64,000 nt of DNA, taken from NCBI GenBank assembly GCA_030150265.1, contig JASLGG010000028.1, forward strand, positions 24,959-88,958, written 5' to 3'. The stretch is from Protaetiibacter sp. GTDB taxonomy: Bacteria; Actinomycetota; Actinomycetes; Actinomycetales; Microbacteriaceae. Both the position numbers and the translations under genes were made by a program. Positions 17,233-25,014 of this stretch are shown one piece after another. The stretch's first letter is position 1, and every line of letters starts with the position of its first letter. The notes beneath the pieces are model-generated. The model was given only the letters and a program-made list of their open reading frames with translations, was not told the DNA's origin and ran no database searches.

Positions 17233-17655
17233 CTAGAAGAAGCGCCGCATGTACTCGGCCGACTCGTGGAAGCCGAGCCGGTCGTAGAAGCCGCCCGCGC
17301 GGCGGCTGGCAACCGTGAGCTGGGTGACGCCCCGGCGCTCGCACTCGGCCTCGACCGCGTGCACGAGCTCGGTGCCGTAGTCATGCCCTCGAGCGTCAGA
17401 AGCCACCACGATCTCCTGGAGCTGCGCGGAAGGGCCGTTGGTGGAGAGCAGCGGGACGATCGTCGTCAGGGCGTAGCCGCGCACGGCGGTGCCGTCGTCG
17501 ACGACGTAGAGCAGCACGGTCGGCTGCCCGCCCGCCAGATACGATGCCATGGTCGCGTCGAACGCGCGTCGATCCGGCGCGAACGCGTGACCGAGCTCCT
17601 GGACGAGCGCGAAGATCGCGTCCTCGTCGCCCGCCCGCGCCTCGCGGACGGTCAT
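17233..17655 (-). CDS. GNAT-family N-acetyltransferase
   Basis: This 140-residue acetyltransferase of the GNAT fold starts MTVREARAGDEDAIFALVQE. The acetyl-CoA-binding region reads LQEIVVASDARGHDYGTELV (residues ~73-92), and the C-terminal GGFYDRLGFHESAEYM holds the usual GFY..LGF signature. Its ATG overlaps the ctaF stop by one base (TGATG), so it is translated with the oxidase genes. The substrate cannot be told from sequence; protein or small-molecule acetylation are both possible. Confidence 0.85.
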   Translation of the reverse strand: MTVREARAGDEDAIFALVQELGHAFAPDRRAFDATMASYLAGGQPTVLLYVVDDGTAVRGYALTTIVPLLSTNGPSAQLQEIVVASDARGHDYGTELVHAVEAECERRGVTQLTVASRRAGGFYDRLGFHESAEYMRRFF

Positions 17656-18083
17656 CAGCGGGCGAAGTTGTTGCGGTAGTGCTCGTAGTTCCAGCCGACG
17701 ATCGCGATGAGCACGAGCGGCCCGCCGATGAACGAGAGCCAGAAGCCGGTCGCGAGGCCGAGGAACACGAGCGCGAGCGCCGCGCCGAGCACGAGCGGCC
17801 ACCAGCTCCACGGGCTGAAGTGACCGATCTCGGGGTCGTCATCGTCGATGTCGGCCGTCAGCGTGTCCTGAGCGAGCTCCCCCCCCTGCGCCTTGTGCAC
17901 GCGGGTGAGGTAGAAGGCCACGAAGAAGCCGAGGATCGCCGACAGCGTCAGGGCGACGGTTCCGACCCACTCCATGTGGTGGTAGTCCCAGTCGACGGTG
18001 ATGCCGACCCAGACCGTGTAGGCGACTGCTGAGAGGGCGAAGAAGACACCGATCACCCACATGATTCCGGCGTTGGCGCGCAT
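17655..18083 (-). CDS. ctaF: Cytochrome c oxidase subunit IV, actinobacterial type
   Basis: This 142-residue membrane protein belongs to the CtaF family found with aa3 oxidase in actinobacteria. It has two helices near the N-terminus (IMWVIGVFFALSAVAYTVWV and TVALTLSAILGFFVAFYL) and a C-terminal pair (WPLVLGAALALVFLGLATGF, LSFIGGPLVLIAIVGW). The PWSWWPL and NYEHYRN segments are family features. It begins 4 nt after the ctaD stop and helps assemble or stabilise the oxidase. Confidence 0.92.
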   Translation of the reverse strand: MRANAGIMWVIGVFFALSAVAYTVWVGITVDWDYHHMEWVGTVALTLSAILGFFVAFYLTRVHKAQGGELAQDTLTADIDDDDPEIGHFSPWSWWPLVLGAALALVFLGLATGFWLSFIGGPLVLIAIVGWNYEHYRNNFAR

Positions 18084-18087
18084 GGCG

Positions 18088-19815
18088 TTACTTCACCTCT
18101 CCGTTGGCGAGGTCGACCACCGGAGCGTCCGGCGCGTCCTTCGCGGGTCCGATGCCGAGCTGAACCGTCTGCTCGGGGTGGTGCAGGTCGAAGGCGGGCG
18201 ACTCCGAGCGGATGCGCGGGATCGACGTGAAGTTGTGACGCGGCGGCGGGCTCGAGGTGGCCCACTCGAGCGAACGCGAGTTGCCCCACGGGTCGTCGAC
18301 GGTCACCTTCGGCGCCTTGCGGGCCGTGATCCACACGTTGAGGAAGAACGGCAGCAGCGAGACCGCGAGGATGGCCGAGCCGATGGTCGAGAGCTGGTTC
18401 TCCCACGTGAAGCCGTCGTTCGCGAGATAGCTCGCGTAGCGACGCGGCATGCCCTCGACGCCCAGCCAGTGCTGGATGAGGAACGTGGTGTGGAAGCCGA
18501 TGAACAGCAGCCAGAAGTGGATCTTGCCGAGCCGCTCGTCGAGCATCTTGCCGGTCCACTTGGGCCACCAGAAGTAGAAGCCCGCGAACATCGCGAACAC
18601 GACCGTGCCGAAGACCACGTAGTGGAAGTGGGCCACGACGAAGTAGGTGTCGGACACCACGAAGTCGAGCGGCGGGGAGGCGAGGATCACGCCCGTGAGA
18701 CCGCCGAACACGAAGGTCACGAGGAAGCCGAGCGTCCAGATCATCGGCGTCTCGAACGTCACCGAGCCGCGCCACATCGTGCCGACCCAGTTGAAGATCT
18801 TCACGCCGGTCGGAACCGCGATGAGCATCGTCATGAGGGCGAACCACGGCAGCAGCACCGATCCCGTCACGTACATGTGGTGCGCCCACACGGTGACGGA
18901 GAGAGCCGCGATCGAGATCGTCGCGTAGACGAGCGTCTTGTAGCCGAAGATCGGCTTGCGGCTGAAGACCGGGATCACCTCGGACACGATGCCGAAGAAC
19001 GGCAGCGCGATGATGTAGACCTCCGGGTGCCCGAAGAACCAGAAGAGGTGCTGCCAGAGGATCGTGCCGCCGTTGGCGGGATCCAGCAGGTGCGCGCCGA
19101 AGGCACGGTCGGCGCCGAGCGCGAACAGGCCGCCGGCGAGCACCGGGAAGGCGAGCAGCACCAGGATCGAGGTGACGAGCACGTTCCAGGTGAAGATCGG
19201 CATCCGGAACATCGTCATGCCCGGCGCACGCATCGTGATGATGGTCGTGATGAAGTTCACGGCGCCGAGGATCGTGCCGAAGCCCGAGAGCGCGAGGCCG
19301 AACACCCAGAGGTTGCCGCCGAGTCCGGGCGAGAAGGTCGTGCTCGAGAGCGGCGCGTAGGCGGTCCAGCCGAACCCGGCGGCACCCTGCGGCGTGAAGA
19401 ACCCGCCGACCGCGATGAGCGATCCGAAGCTGAAGAGCCAGAAGGCGAACGCGTTGAGGCGCGGGAACGCCACGTCGGGGGCGCCGATCTGCAGCGGCAT
19501 GATGGCGTTCGCGAAGCCCGCGAAGAGCGGCGTCGCGAACATCAGCAGCATGATCGTGCCGTGCATCGTGAAGATCTGGTTGTAGACCTCGTTCGACGGC
19601 ACGACGTCGACGCCCGGCGTGAACAGCTCGACACGCAGCACGAGGGCGAGCACGCCGCCCACGCAGAAGAAGATGAACGAGGTGATGAGGTAGAGGTAGC
19701 CGATCGTCTTGTGGTCCGTGGTGGTGATCCACTTGACGATGGTCTCGCCCTTGCGGTGCGGACGCGGCGGCGGGGCCGTCCGCGTCGTGGTGGGGCTCGG
19801 AGCTGTGGTCGTCAT
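18088..19815 (-). CDS. ctaD: Cytochrome aa3 oxidase subunit I
   Basis: This 575-residue catalytic subunit holds haem a and the haem a3-CuB centre where oxygen is reduced. Twelve hydrophobic helices are apparent. The CuB ligands and cross-linked Tyr lie in FWFFGHPEVYIIALP and AHHMYVTG; the haem ligands lie in VAHFHYVVFGTVVF. The N-terminal DHKTIGYLYLI is conserved. ATG at 19815 is 5 nt from the ctaC stop, giving a ctaC-ctaD-ctaF-GNAT operon. The unrelated upstream extension of the frame overlaps ctaC and is not coding. Confidence 0.96.
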   Translation of the reverse strand: MTTTAPSPTTTRTAPPPRPHRKGETIVKWITTTDHKTIGYLYLITSFIFFCVGGVLALVLRVELFTPGVDVVPSNEVYNQIFTMHGTIMLLMFATPLFAGFANAIMPLQIGAPDVAFPRLNAFAFWLFSFGSLIAVGGFFTPQGAAGFGWTAYAPLSSTTFSPGLGGNLWVFGLALSGFGTILGAVNFITTIITMRAPGMTMFRMPIFTWNVLVTSILVLLAFPVLAGGLFALGADRAFGAHLLDPANGGTILWQHLFWFFGHPEVYIIALPFFGIVSEVIPVFSRKPIFGYKTLVYATISIAALSVTVWAHHMYVTGSVLLPWFALMTMLIAVPTGVKIFNWVGTMWRGSVTFETPMIWTLGFLVTFVFGGLTGVILASPPLDFVVSDTYFVVAHFHYVVFGTVVFAMFAGFYFWWPKWTGKMLDERLGKIHFWLLFIGFHTTFLIQHWLGVEGMPRRYASYLANDGFTWENQLSTIGSAILAVSLLPFFLNVWITARKAPKVTVDDPWGNSRSLEWATSSPPPRHNFTSIPRIRSESPAFDLHHPEQTVQLGIGPAKDAPDAPVVDLANGEVK

Positions 19816-19820
19816 CGCTC

Positions 19821-20714
19821 TCAGTCCTTGTTCTCGCTCACGGTCCCGGTATTGCCCGGCAGATTCTGGTTCACGTTGTACTCCGGACCCAGGCGTCCCT
19901 CGTTGCCGGCGGCGCGCAGCTGCGCGATGTGGGCGTCGTACTCCTCCTGGGAGACGACGTGCACCGTGAACAGCATGTCCGCGTGGTACTCGCCGCAGAG
20001 CTCGGCGCACTTGCCGCGGTACACGCCCTCCTGGGTCGGGATGAAGTACATGTAGTTCGACTTCGCGGGGATCATGTCCTTCTTGTAGAGGAAGTTGATC
20101 ACCCAGAAGGAGTGCGCGACGTCACGGGACTCGAGCTGGATCTCGACCTTCTTGCCGACCGGGAGGTACAGCGCGGGGAGCGTGTCCTCGTCGAGCTCGC
20201 CCTTCGCGTCGGGCTGCGCCTGCACGCCCTTCGTGTAGACGTCCTCGTTGAGGTAGTTGAAGTCCCACGACCAGCGCTTGCCGAACGCCTCGATGCGGAC
20301 GTCGGGGTTGCCCGGGTCCTGCTCGATCGCGGCCTGATCCCGCGCGGTGAAGGCGAAGAAGCCGAGGATGAGGAACAGCGGCACGACCGTGTAGAAGACC
20401 TCGATCGGCATGTTGTAGCGCATCTGCACCGGCAGGCCCGTCTGGCCCTTGCGGCGGCGGTACACGATCGCAGCCCAGAGCATGAGGCCCCAGGTGACGA
20501 CGCCGACGCCGAGCAGGACGGTCCACGAGGTGACCCAGAGCCCGATGACGCGGCCTGTGTGGTTGGTGGTCTCGGGGTCGGCCGGCAGGAAGCCGTTCAG
20601 CTGCTCCTGCGTGCAGCCGGCGAGCACGATCGCCACCGCCAGCCCGATCGGAAGGACCGCCCAACGGGCGAGTCGTGAACGGCGGGCCGGACCCTCTGGG
20701 CGATTGGAGCGCAC
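19821..20714 (-). CDS. ctaC: Cytochrome aa3 oxidase subunit II (CuA), lipoprotein
   Basis: This 297-residue protein receives electrons at the CuA site. The signal peptide ends in the lipobox LAGC (IGLAVAIVLAGCTQEQ), so it should be lipidated. Two helices follow (TVLLGVGVVTWGLMLWAAIVY and VFYTVVPLFLILGFFAFTA), then the exported cupredoxin domain with CuA motif CAELCGEYHADM near residue 240. GTG at 20714 has GAGAGG at good spacing; the upstream ATG at 20834 overlaps a structured repeat and is unlikely. A TATAGACT -10 element lies about 40 nt upstream. Confidence 0.94.
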   Translation of the reverse strand: MRSNRPEGPARRSRLARWAVLPIGLAVAIVLAGCTQEQLNGFLPADPETTNHTGRVIGLWVTSWTVLLGVGVVTWGLMLWAAIVYRRRKGQTGLPVQMRYNMPIEVFYTVVPLFLILGFFAFTARDQAAIEQDPGNPDVRIEAFGKRWSWDFNYLNEDVYTKGVQAQPDAKGELDEDTLPALYLPVGKKVEIQLESRDVAHSFWVINFLYKKDMIPAKSNYMYFIPTQEGVYRGKCAELCGEYHADMLFTVHVVSQEEYDAHIAQLRAAGNEGRLGPEYNVNQNLPGNTGTVSENKD

Positions 20715-20752
20715 CTGGAACCTCTCGGACGTCGACGTGGTGATTCGGCCCC

Positions 20753-20760
20753 AGTCTATA
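20753..20760 (-). promoter_or_regulatory. -10 region of the ctaC operon (TATAGACT)
   Basis: On the minus strand TATAGACT holds two overlapping -10 matches (TATAGA, TAGACT). Transcription would start around 20746, giving a leader of about 30 nt with the GAGAGG ribosome-binding site before the ctaC GTG. No clear -35 is seen. Confidence 0.5.
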
Positions 20761-20822
20761 GCCGAACCGACCGCCCCCAGGCGCCATCCCGGCGCTGCGT
20801 CGCGGATGACCTCGGGTGTCGG

Positions 20823-20898
20823 CTGTATGCGCACACGTAACGGCGCGCGACCACGCTCGTGCGCCGTTACGGCGCAGCGCCGCGGACTATCGCGGCGC
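20823..20898. repeat. Structured two-hairpin repeat, copy A
   Basis: This 76-nt element begins CTGTATGCGCAC, then has an 11-bp hairpin (CGTAACGGCGC/GCGCCGTTACG) and a second hairpin with arms GCGCCGCG and CGCGGCGC. It shares its ends, second hairpin and length with copy B at 27004-27079, while the first hairpin differs in sequence. Both copies lie directly 3' of a minus-strand gene stop, here erpA at 20907. It may end erpA transcription. Other copies are expected elsewhere in the genome. Confidence 0.55.
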
Positions 20899-20906
20899 AG
20901 AAGAAT

Positions 20907-21254
20907 TCAGTGGAACGAGTCGCCGCAGGCGCAGCTGCCCTGCGCGTTGGGGTTGTCGATCGTGAAGCCCTGCTTCTGGATGCTGTCCTCGAAGTCGATC
21001 GACGCGCCGTCGAGGTAGGGCACGCTCATCTTGTCGACGACCACCTCGACGCCGTCGAAGTCGCGGGTCGCGTCGCCGTCGAGCAGCCGCTCGTCGAAGT
21101 AGAGCTGGTAGATGAGGCCGGAGCATCCGCCGGGCTGGACGGCGACGCGGAGGCGCAGGTCGTCACGGCCCTCCTGCTCGAGGAGCGACCGCACCTTCTG
21201 CGCGGCGGTGTCGGAGAGGGAGACCCCGTGGGTCGTCTCGAGCGTGTCGGTCAT
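20907..21254 (-). CDS. erpA: Iron-sulfur cluster insertion protein ErpA (A-type carrier)
   Basis: This 115-residue HesB/IscA-type carrier passes Fe-S clusters to target enzymes. The three conserved cysteines are in QPGGCSGLIYQ (near residue 44) and the C-terminal CACGDSF. The order and spacing match the A-type carrier signature. Length is normal. ATG at 21254. It stands alone between ctaC and the dipeptidase; a position near the oxidase genes is shared with mycobacteria. Clients could include the Rieske protein, but that is inference. Confidence 0.93.
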   Translation of the reverse strand: MTDTLETTHGVSLSDTAAQKVRSLLEQEGRDDLRLRVAVQPGGCSGLIYQLYFDERLLDGDATRDFDGVEVVVDKMSVPYLDGASIDFEDSIQKQGFTIDNPNAQGSCACGDSFH

Positions 21255-21292
21255 GCGGCGATTCTAACCGCCCGAGCTCGGAGGATGCCGGG

Positions 21293-22708
21293 TCAGCGGG
21301 CGCCGAGTCTCGCGAGCAGCAGCGCCTCGCCCAGGATCGCCTTCTCGAAGCTCGGCAGGTGCACCGACTCGTTGGGGCTGTGGGCGCGGGAGTCCGGATC
21401 CTCGACGCCGGTCACCAGGATCTGCGCCCTCGGGAAGCGCTCCGCGAGCTCCGCGATGAACGGGATCGATCCGCCGACGCCCATCTCGACCGTCTCGTTG
21501 CCGAAGGCCTCCTCGAGCACGGCCTTGACATCCGCCACCGCCCAGCCGCTCGTGTCGACGAGGAACGGCTGCCCCAGGTCGAGGCCGTCGACCTCGAGCT
21601 CGGCGCCGAACGGCGCGTGGGCGCGGAGGTGGCCGATGATCGCCTCGTAGGCCTCCTGGGCACGCTGGCCGGGGGCGACGCGTGCGCTGACCCGCACCCG
21701 CACGCTCGGCACGAGGGTGTTCGAGGCGTCGCGCACGCTCGGGGCGTCGATGCCCGTGACGGTGATCGCCGGCTGGTTCCAGATGCGGGAGACGATCTCG
21801 CCGCGGCCGATCGGCGACGCGCCGGCGAGCAGCCCGGTCTCGGCGCGCAGCTGGGCCTCGTCGTAGGCGGGGGTCTCGGCCTCGCGCGAGGTGAGGCCGG
21901 GCACCGCGACCGCGCCGTCGGCATCCCACAGCGAGTCGAGCATCCGGATGGCCGCGAGCATCGCGTCGGGCACCGCTCCCCCGAACATGCCCGAGTGCGA
22001 GGCGTGCTCGAGCGTCGTGACGCGCAGGTTGAAGGCGACGGCACCACGGAGGCCCACCGTGATCGCGGGGATGTCGATCGACCAGTTGCCGGAGTCGGCG
22101 ACGACGATCACGTCGGCGTCGAAGGTGTCGCGGTAGTGCTCGAGGAAGGTCGAGATCGACCGCGAGCCGAACTCCTCCTCGCCCTCCGCGTAGAGCACGA
22201 GGCCGATCTCGGGGTCGCCGAACACCTCGCGGTAGGCCCGGATCGCGGCGAGATGGGCGACGACACCCGCCTTGTCGTCGGCGGCGCCGCGGCCGTAGAG
22301 CCGGTCGCCGCGGAGGGTCGGCTCGAAGGGGTTCGAGTCCCAGTCCTCGTCGGCCCCGGGAGGCTGCACGTCGTGGTGGGCGTAGAGCAGGATCGTCGGC
22401 TTGCCGTTCCGCGCCGGGCGCGATGCGACGACGGCGGGCTGGCCGAGCGCATCCGATCCGGGGTCGGAGACCGGCAGCTGCACGACCTCGACGGTCTCGA
22501 ACACGCCGGTCTCGCGCGCGAGCTCCGCGACCCGCTCCGCGCTCGCCCGCACGTGGGCGAAGTCGAAGCCGTCCCACGAGACCGAGGGGATGCGCACGAG
22601 CTCCGAGAGCTCGGCGATCGCGGCCGGGAGCCCGGCCGACACGACCTCGCGGAGCTCGTCGATGCGGGGGGTGGATGCGGACGCGGACGACGGGTCGGAC
22701 TCAGCCAT
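21293..22708 (-). CDS. M20-family metallodipeptidase
   Basis: This 471-residue zinc peptidase of the M20 family probably releases amino acids from dipeptides in the cytosol. The metal-site motifs are ILLYAHHDVQPPG (His, Asp), YGRGAADDKAGV (bridging Asp) and YAEGEEEFGS (catalytic and ligand Glu). A dimerisation domain sits in the middle (residues ~210-350). The family also includes succinyl-diaminopimelate desuccinylase-like enzymes, but the HHDVQPPG form favours dipeptidase. ATG at 22708 lies 7 nt after a TAAGAT hexamer, suggesting a leaderless mRNA. Divergent from the DUF3043 gene. Confidence 0.88.
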   Translation of the reverse strand: MAESDPSSASASTPRIDELREVVSAGLPAAIAELSELVRIPSVSWDGFDFAHVRASAERVAELARETGVFETVEVVQLPVSDPGSDALGQPAVVASRPARNGKPTILLYAHHDVQPPGADEDWDSNPFEPTLRGDRLYGRGAADDKAGVVAHLAAIRAYREVFGDPEIGLVLYAEGEEEFGSRSISTFLEHYRDTFDADVIVVADSGNWSIDIPAITVGLRGAVAFNLRVTTLEHASHSGMFGGAVPDAMLAAIRMLDSLWDADGAVAVPGLTSREAETPAYDEAQLRAETGLLAGASPIGRGEIVSRIWNQPAITVTGIDAPSVRDASNTLVPSVRVRVSARVAPGQRAQEAYEAIIGHLRAHAPFGAELEVDGLDLGQPFLVDTSGWAVADVKAVLEEAFGNETVEMGVGGSIPFIAELAERFPRAQILVTGVEDPDSRAHSPNESVHLPSFEKAILGEALLLARLGAR

Positions 22709-22714
22709 GTGGGC

Positions 22715-22721
22715 TATCTTA
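22715..22721. promoter_or_regulatory. Overlapping divergent -10 elements
   Basis: TATCTT on the plus strand (22715-22720) and TAAGAT on the minus strand (22716-22721) are two readings of nearly the same bases. The first would serve DUF3043, with a 25-nt leader holding GAGG. The second would serve the dipeptidase, whose ATG lies 7 nt downstream. Polymerase could not occupy both at once. Confidence 0.45.
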
Positions 22722-22745
22722 AGCTGACCGACCAGCGAGGATCAC

Positions 22746-23327
22746 GTGCCCAAGAACACCCCCACCGACCCGCCCGCGGCCTCCGAGACCCCGGAGACCC
22801 CCGAGGCGGCCGCCGCCGGCAAGGGGCGGGCGACACCGAGCCGTCGCGAGCAGGAGGCCGCACGCAAGCGGCCCCTCGTGCCGGACGACCGCAGGGCTGC
22901 CGCGAAGCAGTCGCGCGCGCAGCTCAACGTCGAGCGCGAGCGCGCTCGGATCGGCATGGCGAACGGCGAGGAGCGGTACCTGCCGCTGCGCGACAAGGGC
23001 CCGCAGAAGCGCTTCGTGCGCGACTACGTCGACGCGCGCTGGAGCGTCGGCGAGGTGCTGCTGCCGCTCATGGTGCTCGTCATCCTCACCTACTTCTTCC
23101 CCAGCCAGTACGTCGTGATGTACGCGCTCGCCGCCGTGTGGGCGGTCATCATCCTCGTCGTGATCGACTGCCTGCTGCTCGGCCGCACGCTGCGCAAGAA
23201 GCTCGCGGCGAAGTTCGGCGCGAGCAAGGTCGAGCGGGTCACCTGGTACGCCGCGATGCGCGCGGTGCAGATGCGCCCCCTGCGGCTGCCGAAGCCGCAG
23301 GTGAAGCGCGGGCAGTTCCCCGCCTGA
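22746..23327 (+). CDS. DUF3043 membrane protein
   Basis: This 193-residue protein belongs to the actinobacterial DUF3043 family. The N-terminal 80 residues are hydrophilic, with acidic and proline-rich then basic stretches (SRREQEAARKRPLVPDDRRAA is the family's typical part). Two helices follow (VLLPLMVLVILTYFF and YALAAVWAVIILVVIDCLLLG), then a basic C-terminal tail. GTG at 22746 has GAGG 7 nt upstream. The function is unknown. Its stop nearly touches the convergent pyrD stop. Confidence 0.88.
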   Translation: MPKNTPTDPPAASETPETPEAAAAGKGRATPSRREQEAARKRPLVPDDRRAAAKQSRAQLNVERERARIGMANGEERYLPLRDKGPQKRFVRDYVDARWSVGEVLLPLMVLVILTYFFPSQYVVMYALAAVWAVIILVVIDCLLLGRTLRKKLAAKFGASKVERVTWYAAMRAVQMRPLRLPKPQVKRGQFPA

Positions 23328-23328
23328 G

Positions 23329-24363
23329 TCAGGCGGCGGGGCGCACGCGGCGCAGGCCGCGATTGACCGCGCGCGCCCAGAACGGTCCCTCGTAGAGGAA
23401 GGCCGTGTACCCCTGCACGAGGGTGGCGCCGGCCTCCAGGCGCTCGCGCACCTCGGACGCGGTCGTGACGCCGCCGACCGAGACCAGGCAGAGCTCCGGG
23501 CCCACCGCCGCCCGCAGCAGGCGCAGCATCGCCAGCGAGCGGGCCGCGAGCGGAGCCCCCGAGAGGCCGCCCTCCCCCGCCGCCGCCACGACATCCGGGT
23601 CGCTGACGAGGCCCTCGCGGGACAGCGTCGTGTTGGTCGCCACGATGCCGGCGAGGCCGAGGCGCAGCACGAGCTCCGCGATGCGGAGCGCCTGCTCGTC
23701 GGTGAGGTCGGGCGCGATCTTGACGAGCACCGGCACGGCACCCGCCGCATCCCGCACCGCGACGAGGAGCGGCTCGAGGCGGTCGAGCTCCTGCAGGCCG
23801 CGGAGTCCCGGGGTGTTGGGCGAGCTGACGTTCACCACGAGGTAGTCGGCGTGCGGCGCGAGCAGCGCGGTGCTCGCGAGGTAGTCGGCGATCGCGTCCT
23901 CGACGGCCACGACCTTGCTCTTGCCGATGTTCACGCCGATCACCGGCCGCAGCGCGCGATCGCGCTCCCGGGCGATCCGCGGGGCGCAGACCTCGGCGCC
24001 CGCGTTGTTGAAGCCCATGCGGTTGACGACGGCGCGGTCCGGGATCAGGCGGAACAGCCGGGGCTTCGGGTTGCCGGGCTGCGGGAGCGCCGTGATGGTG
24101 CCGACCTCGACGTGCCCGAAGCCGAGCGCACCGAGGCCCCGGATGCCGTGCGCCTCCTTGTCGAAGCCCGCCGCGAGGCCGAACGGCGACGGGAACTCGA
24201 GACCGAGCGCCTCGACCCGGAGCGCCGGGTCCGGCCGCGTGAGCGCGCGCGCGAACGGACGCAGCAGCGGCCAGCCGAGCATCCGGATGACGAGGAACGC
24301 GAGGTGGTGGGCGGACTCGGGGTCGAGGCGCGACAGAACGAGCCGGAAGAGGAGACGGTACAT
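23329..24363 (-). CDS. pyrD: Dihydroorotate dehydrogenase, quinone-dependent (class 2)
   Basis: This 344-residue flavoenzyme oxidises dihydroorotate to orotate in pyrimidine synthesis and passes electrons to menaquinone at the membrane. The N-terminal MYRLLFRLVLSRLDPESAHH is the membrane-associating helix of class 2 enzymes. FMN and substrate motifs are AAGFDKEAHG, VNRMGFNNAG and VNVSSPNTPGLR, with Ser as the catalytic base in that last motif, again class 2. The C-terminal LVSVGGVTTASE binds phosphate. It begins 12 nt after nrdR and is likely cotranscribed with it. Confidence 0.94.
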   Translation of the reverse strand: MYRLLFRLVLSRLDPESAHHLAFLVIRMLGWPLLRPFARALTRPDPALRVEALGLEFPSPFGLAAGFDKEAHGIRGLGALGFGHVEVGTITALPQPGNPKPRLFRLIPDRAVVNRMGFNNAGAEVCAPRIARERDRALRPVIGVNIGKSKVVAVEDAIADYLASTALLAPHADYLVVNVSSPNTPGLRGLQELDRLEPLLVAVRDAAGAVPVLVKIAPDLTDEQALRIAELVLRLGLAGIVATNTTLSREGLVSDPDVVAAAGEGGLSGAPLAARSLAMLRLLRAAVGPELCLVSVGGVTTASEVRERLEAGATLVQGYTAFLYEGPFWARAVNRGLRRVRPAA

Positions 24364-24375
24364 GCCGTCCCCAGG

Positions 24376-24873
24376 CTACTGGAGCGCGGTCGTGCGGCTG
24401 TCGTCCGCCGGGCCCTTCGCCCCGCTCGCGTGCTCGACACGCAGCAGGGTGATGGCCGACTCGAAGTCCTCGAGGGAGTCGAAGCCCTGGTAGACGCTCG
24501 CGAACCGCAGGTACGCCACCTCGTCGAGCTCGCGCAGCGGCGGCAGGATCGCGAGGCCGATGTCGTTGGCGTCGATCTGCGCCACGCCGGTCGCGCGGAT
24601 CGCCTCCTCCACGCGCTGGGCGAGCAGCGCGAGGTCGGCGTCGCTCACGGGGCGACCCTGACAGGCCTTGCGGACGCCCGTCACGACCTTCTCGCGGCTG
24701 AACGGCTCCACGATCCCCGAGCGCTTGATGACGTTGAGGCTCGCCGTCTCGGTCGTCGAGAAGCGTCGCCCGCACTCCGGGCACTGGCGGCGCCGGCGGA
24801 TCGACAGGCCGTCGTCGCTCGTGCGGGAGTCGACGACGCGGCTGTCGGGGTGACGGCAGAAGGGGCAGAACAT
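24376..24873 (-). CDS. nrdR: Transcriptional repressor NrdR
   Basis: This 165-residue repressor of ribonucleotide reductase genes responds to dATP/ATP. The N-terminal zinc ribbon has CPFC at residues 3-6 and CPECGRRF near 34. An ATP-cone domain follows (residues ~49-139; VIKRSGIVEPFSREKVVTGVRKAC at its start). NrdR normally recognises NrdR boxes before nrd genes, none of which lie in this window. ATG at 24873 is preceded by GGAGGGG, which directly abuts TACCCT, so the promoter and ribosome-binding site are almost fused. Confidence 0.95.
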   Translation of the reverse strand: MFCPFCRHPDSRVVDSRTSDDGLSIRRRRQCPECGRRFSTTETASLNVIKRSGIVEPFSREKVVTGVRKACQGRPVSDADLALLAQRVEEAIRATGVAQIDANDIGLAILPPLRELDEVAYLRFASVYQGFDSLEDFESAITLLRVEHASGAKGPADDSRTTALQ

Positions 24874-24953
24874 CCCCTCCAGGGTAGACGCTCGGCCGCG
24901 CTCACGCGCGGAAGCGCACCTCGACCGCGTCGCCGTGCGCGCTGGAGCTCAGG

Positions 24954-24977
24954 GCGAAGGCCGCTGCCGGCCTTCGC
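24954..24977 (-). terminator. Hairpin between hisD and nrdR
   Basis: GCGAAGGCCG-CTGC-CGGCCTTCGC is a perfect 10-bp stem with a 4-nt loop, the second of two hairpins downstream of hisD. It may add to termination of hisD or act as a small repeat element. Confidence 0.5.
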
Positions 24978-24990
24978 CGCGACGCCAGCG

Positions 24991-25013
24991 CCGCCGCCCG
25001 TCTCGGGCGGCGG
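24991..25013 (-). terminator. Hairpin terminator of hisD
   Basis: CCGCCGCCCG-TCT-CGGGCGGCGG is a perfect 10-bp stem with a 3-nt loop, lying 1 nt after the hisD stop. No T-run follows, as is common in actinobacteria. Confidence 0.65.
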
Positions 25014-25014
25014 T

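Noticed and set aside
20715..20834. ATG at 20834 as the ctaC start
   Set aside because: It would put 40 hydrophilic residues before the signal peptide, read through the structured repeat, and ignore the GAGAGG site before the GTG at 20714.
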